Shown: piece after piece, positions 59,159 to 64,000 of the stretch
Numbering within the stretch: position 1 is the first letter of the stretch
Layout: every line of letters starts with the position of its first letter
From: Bolinopsis microptera
Taxonomy: Eukaryota > Ctenophora > Tentaculata > Lobata > Bolinopsidae
Direction: 5' to 3'
DNA: 64,000 nt
Assembly (NCBI RefSeq): GCF_026151205.1
Contig: NC_087076.1
Span: 13,687,675 to 13,751,674 of the forward strand
The notes under the pieces: generated by a model
The model's database searches: none
What the model was told of the DNA's origin: nothing
The model's input: the letters and a program-made list of their open reading frames with translations, nothing else
Program-made: the position numbers and the translations under genes

Positions 59159-61231
59159 TAATAATAATAATAATAATAGGATTATGGCCACATGGCCATC
59201 TCGACAAAACTTGAAACCCAACTGCACTCTACGCTATTGCAGTTCGCACAATATTATCAAAAAGAAAAATGTTCCTATCCGGAACATTTAATGATTAATT
59301 ATTTTTAGGACGTTAACATGTAGTTCTGAATTTAACAATCAAGAAACATTGATTCCTCGGTATTTAGCAATCAATGGGTTATTAGACATGAAATGTGCAT
59401 ATGAATCATGCTCACATGTATTTATTTTTGACATCAAGGTTTCGCTGAGATCCCAGAAGTGACCCTTTGACGATGCTCCACTCGCTATCAGTTCATTTTT
59501 ATAACATTGAAGTCGAGCTTTGAATGCGTCTACTGAACTGGCTTCTTTAACCGAACTTGGTACTTTGTTCCAGTAATTGGCAACACGGTTACTGAGGACC
59601 TGATTTCCTCTTTTATCTTTTAGGATCTTGGTACCGCTACGTGATATCCTGAAAAGATCTTGTCCATAGTCCACTTTACCCGTCGTTATTTTAAAGGTTT
59701 CAATAAGATCACCCCTCATACGGCGCTCCAGTAGTGTTGTTAACTGGAGGATTCTCAGTCTCTCATCGTATGGTAGGATACCAATCCCGTCGATTATTCG
59801 TGTAAATTCTCTCTGAACGTCTTCTATCTTCTTAATAGTCCTCCAGTTTCCGTGCTCTGCTGGTAGATTCCACACTTGCACAGCGTATTCGATGTGAGGT
59901 CGAACTAGAGTTCTGTAGACATTTAGCATAACAAATTTGTTACGGCAGATCAAACTTCGTTTGATCCAGCCTATAACAGACTTTGCTTTTTTCACGGACT
60001 TATCTATATGATCACTCCAGTCCAGGTTTCTGGTAGTTAGAACTCCAAGATCCTTTTCTGTCTTCACTTGTGGGAGGCGTTCCCCATTCATGAAGTACTC
60101 GTGCATTGGATTGTTACGCCCAATATGTAGTACCTTACACTTGCCATCCTTCACATTGAATCTTAGGAGCCATTCCTTCTCCCACGCATTGAGTTTCAGT
60201 ATATCATCTTGTGCAACACTGTGCTTAGCTGTGCTCGTTACTAGCTTAAGATCGTCCGCAAAGAGTGATACGAAGCTCTCAATTCCATCAGGGAGATCAT
60301 TTATGAAGAGCAGGAAGAGCAGGGGGCCCAGCACGGTTCCTTGAGGGACCCCAGATGTTACAGCAAACACTCTAGAAAATGATGATCCAACCCTGACGCG
60401 AAATGTTCTTCCTGTTAGAAAGTCTTCCACGACTGCAAGGGTGTTGCCAGATATTCCAAAGGATTGTAATTTTCTCAGCAATCGTTTGTGTGGTACAGAA
60501 TCGAAAGCCTTCTGAAAATCGAGATACAGTATATCAGCTGACCCGTCCTTCTCTAGTATCTCACTGACAATGTCCATACATTCCAGTAGGTTCGAGACGC
60601 AGGATCTTTTTGGTAGGAAACCGTGTTGTTCATTCACAATCATGGGGGATACGTGAGCTAGAATATGGTTCCTTAAAAACCTCTCAAAGATCTTGGAAAG
60701 AACGCACGTTAGGCTAATAGGGCGATAATTGCTGGCTTGGGATTTATCCCCCTTTTTATGCAATGCAGTGACATTTGCCTGCTTCCAGATTTCGGGAATC
60801 TTTCCCTCGGTATGCATCCGCTTGAGAAAGACAGGTTAAATAAAACACTAAGTGGGTATGCAAGGCTTTGGGCACAGTTTTTGAGGACTTTCCCATGAAT
60901 CCCATCAGGGCCAGGGGCCTTGTTAGGATTTAACTTTTTAAGAATCAACAGAACATCTTCTTTACTAAACACAAGACTGGAAAAACAATCATCACGAAAA
61001 TCTATGTCAATGCCATAATCGCTCTCTTGAGAAAACTGCTCATAAAAATATTCGTTAAAAAGGGCAGCTTGATCAGATGGATTGTTTCGAAAGCGATTAT
61101 GATATTTAACAGTTTCAGGGATCCTGGTTGACTTTGATTTAGATTTAACGTAGGTCCAGAATTTCTTGGAGATAAGAGCATCATCGGAGTCATCCTCAAC
61201 ACTGAGTCTCATTCTTTCGTCCATCATATTT
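59159..61231 (-). pseudogene. Non-LTR retroelement W (CR1-like), 5'-truncated, frameshifted
   Basis: Two minus-strand frames join. 61227-60709 holds NKAPGPDGIHGKVLKN and the region before it. 60817-59339 holds IPEIWKQANVTALHKKGDK, YLDFQKAFDSVPHKRLL, GVPQGTVLGPLLFLLFIND, the catalytic FADDLKLV and the C-terminal part. A frameshift lies near 60820. The 3' end has CGAGATGGCCATGTGGCC and then an ATT repeat (59159-59182 on +), a tail typical of this group. It is 5'-truncated near 61230, where it meets the 447-codon frame. Confidence 0.85.
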
Positions 61232-62575
61232 TTAAATTTTGACGTTACTTAGACGTCTGTTGAGCTTCTTGGCGGGAGTTTCCTGGCAAGATGATTGCAC
61301 ATTGTTGGTCGGCTTCAGGAGACCTTCAGTGGCACTTACTTCGGTAATATCAGTGTCGTTATCCTCTGTCTCACTTGATTCTTTAACCTCGTCTGTTTTC
61401 CCAGAGCCGTTTGCCATCATCACTGTTGCATTAGTCAGCCAAGGTGGTGGAAACAAACTACCAAGTTTCAAAACAGAAAAATCAAAAATTGAATTGGAAA
61501 AACAACCGGGTTGAGAGATCTGTTTACACGAGGTTTTACTAGAACTAAGACATTGGTTTTCTACTTCTTCACTGACGTAAACAGGAACGGTAGGGGCCAG
61601 TGGTCTGCTTCTGAGTTCCCTAAGTAAAAGTAGCAAAATAGCGGCTATGAGCGTTGCAACAAGGAAGCAGAGGCTCAAAAGGACAACTACAGCTATCTGA
61701 AACCAGTCCCCAACTCGCAGAGACCTGTCACTACCCAATCTGTTACACTGTGCACTGTGAGTGGGATTGTGAGGAGTGTATGTGGGGGAGTTGCTATGCT
61801 GAAGGACGAGTACACTCAGTTGAGACGCGGTTCGCGACGCATGCAGAGACAAGGCGCGAGGAGGCGGAGCTCTACTAGTGGGCTCTGGCTGGGAAAGACC
61901 AGCGGGCGCGGAACGAAACCTAGAAGAGGCGTGCAGCAGTGACATGGCTGGGCAAGAGGACCGTAACATACTCGTCATAAAACCGTCATTAAGTTCATTC
62001 ATAACGTTAGAGATATATCTACTGCATATGTTATAAATTAAATTGCTGTTTAAACGCTCGAAACTGTAACTCACATTCCAAAACCACACTATAAATTCAT
62101 GTCCTTGTCTGCCCCATACCTTAAAGTAATACATGCAAGTTCCTACAATGTTCATCAATGTTTTAACGCAGGACTGCAATAACTCCAGGAATATTAGCTC
62201 GAAAAGTCTTGTGCAATGTACAATTACTATTTTAATATGTTCTATTGCGTGTAATGTACTTTTACAAATAGTTCTTCTTATCTCTATGTAGTTGTACGAC
62301 TGATAGTGGCCATTACAGCAATTATCATTTAAAGTTTCCAAACCATTTCTAGAGTGGTAATTCGGTGTCTGTTCGATGTTTGTTGAGTTTATGTTCTGTT
62401 TTGTGTTGCAGTTCCAATCTATTCCTCCATCTGAGATGTTGCTGCCAGGATCGTACGTTAGACTAAGTGCAGGAGCGGTAGCAGTCGGGACTGTGCCAGG
62501 ACCATAAGTTAGACCATAAGTTAGACCAAGGGGTAGATCAGGAGCAATCGGGACTGTGCCCTGGCTGGCCAGCAT
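61232..62575 (-). CDS. Hypothetical single-pass membrane protein
   Basis: The frame is open for 447 codons, long for such AT-rich DNA, but I do not recognise the family. The first 40 residues are Pro/Thr-rich with a small repeat (LTYGLTYGPG, LSLTYDPG). Residues about 60-210 are Cys/Ile/Tyr-rich and look less protein-like. Then comes a basic/Ser-rich stretch, a clear membrane segment (IAVVVLLSLCFLVATLIAAI, near residue 300) followed by RELRSR, and an acidic tail (SSETEDNDTDITE). The frame ends at the 5' edge of element W, so the C terminus may have been cut off or replaced. It may be a host gene exon, part of a spliced gene or chance. Confidence 0.4.
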   Translation of the reverse strand: MLASQGTVPIAPDLPLGLTYGLTYGPGTVPTATAPALSLTYDPGSNISDGGIDWNCNTKQNINSTNIEQTPNYHSRNGLETLNDNCCNGHYQSYNYIEIRRTICKSTLHAIEHIKIVIVHCTRLFELIFLELLQSCVKTLMNIVGTCMYYFKVWGRQGHEFIVWFWNVSYSFERLNSNLIYNICSRYISNVMNELNDGFMTSMLRSSCPAMSLLHASSRFRSAPAGLSQPEPTSRAPPPRALSLHASRTASQLSVLVLQHSNSPTYTPHNPTHSAQCNRLGSDRSLRVGDWFQIAVVVLLSLCFLVATLIAAILLLLLRELRSRPLAPTVPVYVSEEVENQCLSSSKTSCKQISQPGCFSNSIFDFSVLKLGSLFPPPWLTNATVMMANGSGKTDEVKESSETEDNDTDITEVSATEGLLKPTNNVQSSCQETPAKKLNRRLSNVKI

Positions 62576-62696
62576 GGCCGCCAGGGCGATTGTTGATAAT
62601 ATTGTGGCTGACGTGGCTTTTTCGAATCAACGCGCATTAAAATCAAACCAAATCAACGTGTACAAATGTATATCAAGGATTCTCACCCTGTTACTA

Positions 62697-62812
62697 CGAA
62701 TATGTTTGTGTCATCTGCAAATAGTATACTCTTGCCCAGATCAGTTGTTATAAATAAGTCGTTAACATATATTATAAATAGCAGGGGTCCGAGACAAGAG
62801 CCTTGGATTTAA
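62697..62812 (-). pseudogene. Reverse transcriptase scrap
   Basis: Read on the minus strand from 62812, about 38 codons encode QGSCLGPLLFIIYVNDL, a spacer, and ILFADDTNIFV with the catalytic ADD. It is therefore the palm core of a CR1/L2-like reverse transcriptase. It is too short for a normal gene call and is cut at both sides. On its 5' side lies an AAT repeat and then the SINE fragment. Confidence 0.85.
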
Positions 62813-62834
62813 TAATAATAATGCTATTATTCCC

Positions 62835-62892
62835 GGTCCACCCAGCCGAATGCTCGAGAAATCGTGTGTGAGGGTTAAATGGGGAGCTGTGC
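62835..62892 (+). mobile_element. SINE fragment, same family as 3999-4408
   Basis: This stretch, with GCCGAATGCTCGAGAAATCG and GAGGGTTAAATGGGGAGCTG, is the near-exact reverse complement of 4219-4278 in the full SINE. The tRNA-like head and the tail are missing. Confidence 0.8.
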
Positions 62893-63420
62893 AATATAGT
62901 ACAGCGAAAAAGCAAAAACTCAATGGATGGTTACCGTAATGGGTGCCACATGCCTAGCATGAAATATTTACCTACTTACTTGCACTTGTGTAGGTCTGTA
63001 GAAGCATTAGAATCAGGCGTTGCCTGCCACAGGCTATCCCGAATTTAGAAGCTTGCTTTCATCATGCTATTATTTGATTAGTGGTAACATGAAATAGCAG
63101 AGCTCATAGCATACCCAAAAGGCCAGGTATCTGCAATAGAAGTTCTAAAACCTGTGGTTATTACTCAGATTTTTGCAATTTTAATTTATTATTATAATTA
63201 TATTTTTGAGGGTGTCTAACCTTATAGTTAGACAATTGCCATTTCCGAATTTAACTGTGTATATTGTTTAAATGAATTATAAAACCTGTGGCATAAAATT
63301 GAATCTTTGACGGCTGAACTCATGAATGAGTAGGACATGCACTGTTAAATACAGTCAAGTATTGCACACTAACTATTGGGCCCATGCCCCATAATTTATA
63401 AATTAATATATTCCAAAGAA
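62893..63420. other. Intergenic DNA upstream of the RNF113A-like gene
   Basis: I see no gene or repeat here. The promoter and leader of the next gene should lie in this stretch, but no core element is distinct. Confidence 0.5.
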
Positions 63421-64000
63421 ATGGCTGAATTCAAGAAATCTGGAAAACGTCGGAATGTCAGGAAAAGGGAAAAAACCAGTAGTGACTCTGACGAAAACAA
63501 TTCAGCCTCTAGCTCTGTTGTGAGAGGAGACAAAAGAGTAACCCCTGCCAATCCTCTGAAATCAGCCACATGCTCAGTTAAAAAGCTGAAAGAGGTAAGC
63601 AACTATTAAATTTGAAAAACGATTAAATGATATATTGCTATGGGGTGGCAACTGGCAAGTCCCCATACATCGCAGTCAGGTAGTTTCTGATTTTCCACTC
63701 CTTAATTTACCACAAACCCTGATTTGCACAGCCAGTTGCTTCCCTCAATGAGGGCCAGGGCTTAACCATGATATACCGCAAACCCCAATTATCTGCGGCT
63801 GTTTCCTTTCACCAAACTCTGTGGTAGATTAGGGTTTTACTGTACCATAATATGAAATTAAATTAGCAGTGCTTTATCTGGACAACTGTCAGTTAATAAA
63901 TTGGAAACCAAATTGTTCTCTTTTTAGGAAAGAGAAGCTTTCTTGCCTGCTATTCAGTCCACTAAAACTGATGCACCAGAAATTGATGGGGGAGCTACAA
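63421..64000 (+). CDS. RNF113A: RNF113A/Cwc24-like RING and CCCH zinc-finger protein, N-terminal part
   Basis: RNF113A/Cwc24 is a spliceosome-associated protein with a CCCH finger and a RING domain, acting in pre-mRNA splicing and in DNA alkylation repair signalling. Exon 1 is 63421-63594 (58 codons) with donor gtaagc, and exon 2 starts at 63928 after tttttag and runs off the window. The start MAEFKKSGKRRNVRKREK, a Ser/Asp-rich stretch, SSVVRGDKR and NPL are typical of the family N terminus. Exon 2 gives STKTDAPEIDGGAT, matching the STRSAKPVGPEDMGAT region of the family. The zinc-binding domains lie beyond the window, so the call rests on the N terminus only. It is partial because the window ends. 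Confidence 0.75.

Overview
The window looks like AT-rich, repeat-laden nuclear DNA of an animal, with few genes and many nested mobile elements. Three protein genes are recognised with confidence. One is an intronless steroid 5-alpha-reductase gene (19144-19893, +). The second is an 18-exon V-ATPase subunit a gene (21317-27772, +) in which every intron is GT-AG. The third is the first two exons of an RNF113A/Cwc24-like splicing RING protein (63421 to the window edge, +). A 447-codon open frame with one membrane segment (61232-62575, -) may be a fourth. The abundance of CR1/L2-like and other non-LTR retrotransposons, tRNA-derived SINEs and foldback elements would fit a cnidarian or another early-branching animal. 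That is inference; nothing here fixes the species.

1-17.06 kb is a nest. An element with 35-bp terminal inverted repeats (B, 904-17055) was split by a second element (A, 990-15248) with a TTAA target duplication. A carries two ~1-kb inverted arms. Inside A lie a SINE, a 629-bp foldback element, a CR1/L2-like retrotransposon with an 860-codon frame, a truncated RNase H-type retrotransposon with an 11-bp target duplication, and a 2.8-kb purine-rich foldback element (D) with a CTATATT target duplication. Elements A, B and the separate element C (50091-51690) all start with GGACACGTT. Each holds roughly a dozen scattered copies of a short motif that differs between the three. This shared plan is the most interesting pattern in the window.

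17-28 kb is the genic part: a GC-ended MITE, the reductase gene, and the V-ATPase gene, which includes a 21-bp microexon.

29.2-49.5 kb is a second nest. A reverse transcriptase pseudogene on the + strand (X) is interrupted first by a 1.1-kb poly(A) retroposon (14-bp target duplication) and then by a 17.4-kb element (30982-48390, target duplication CAGTG) that is one huge inverted repeat. Its outer ~2-kb arms are clean. Much of the interior, about 32.9-43.4 kb, is full of inflated homopolymers. Part of it is recognisable as a corrupted mirror of the clean right half, so it is probably bad consensus and not biological sequence.

49.5-63 kb holds element C, then a row of decayed non-LTR retrotransposons (Y1, Y2, Z and W, all on the - strand, plus a lone ORF1 on +), the hypothetical membrane protein frame, a short reverse transcriptase scrap and a SINE scrap. 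The RNF113A-like gene begins at 63.4 kb.
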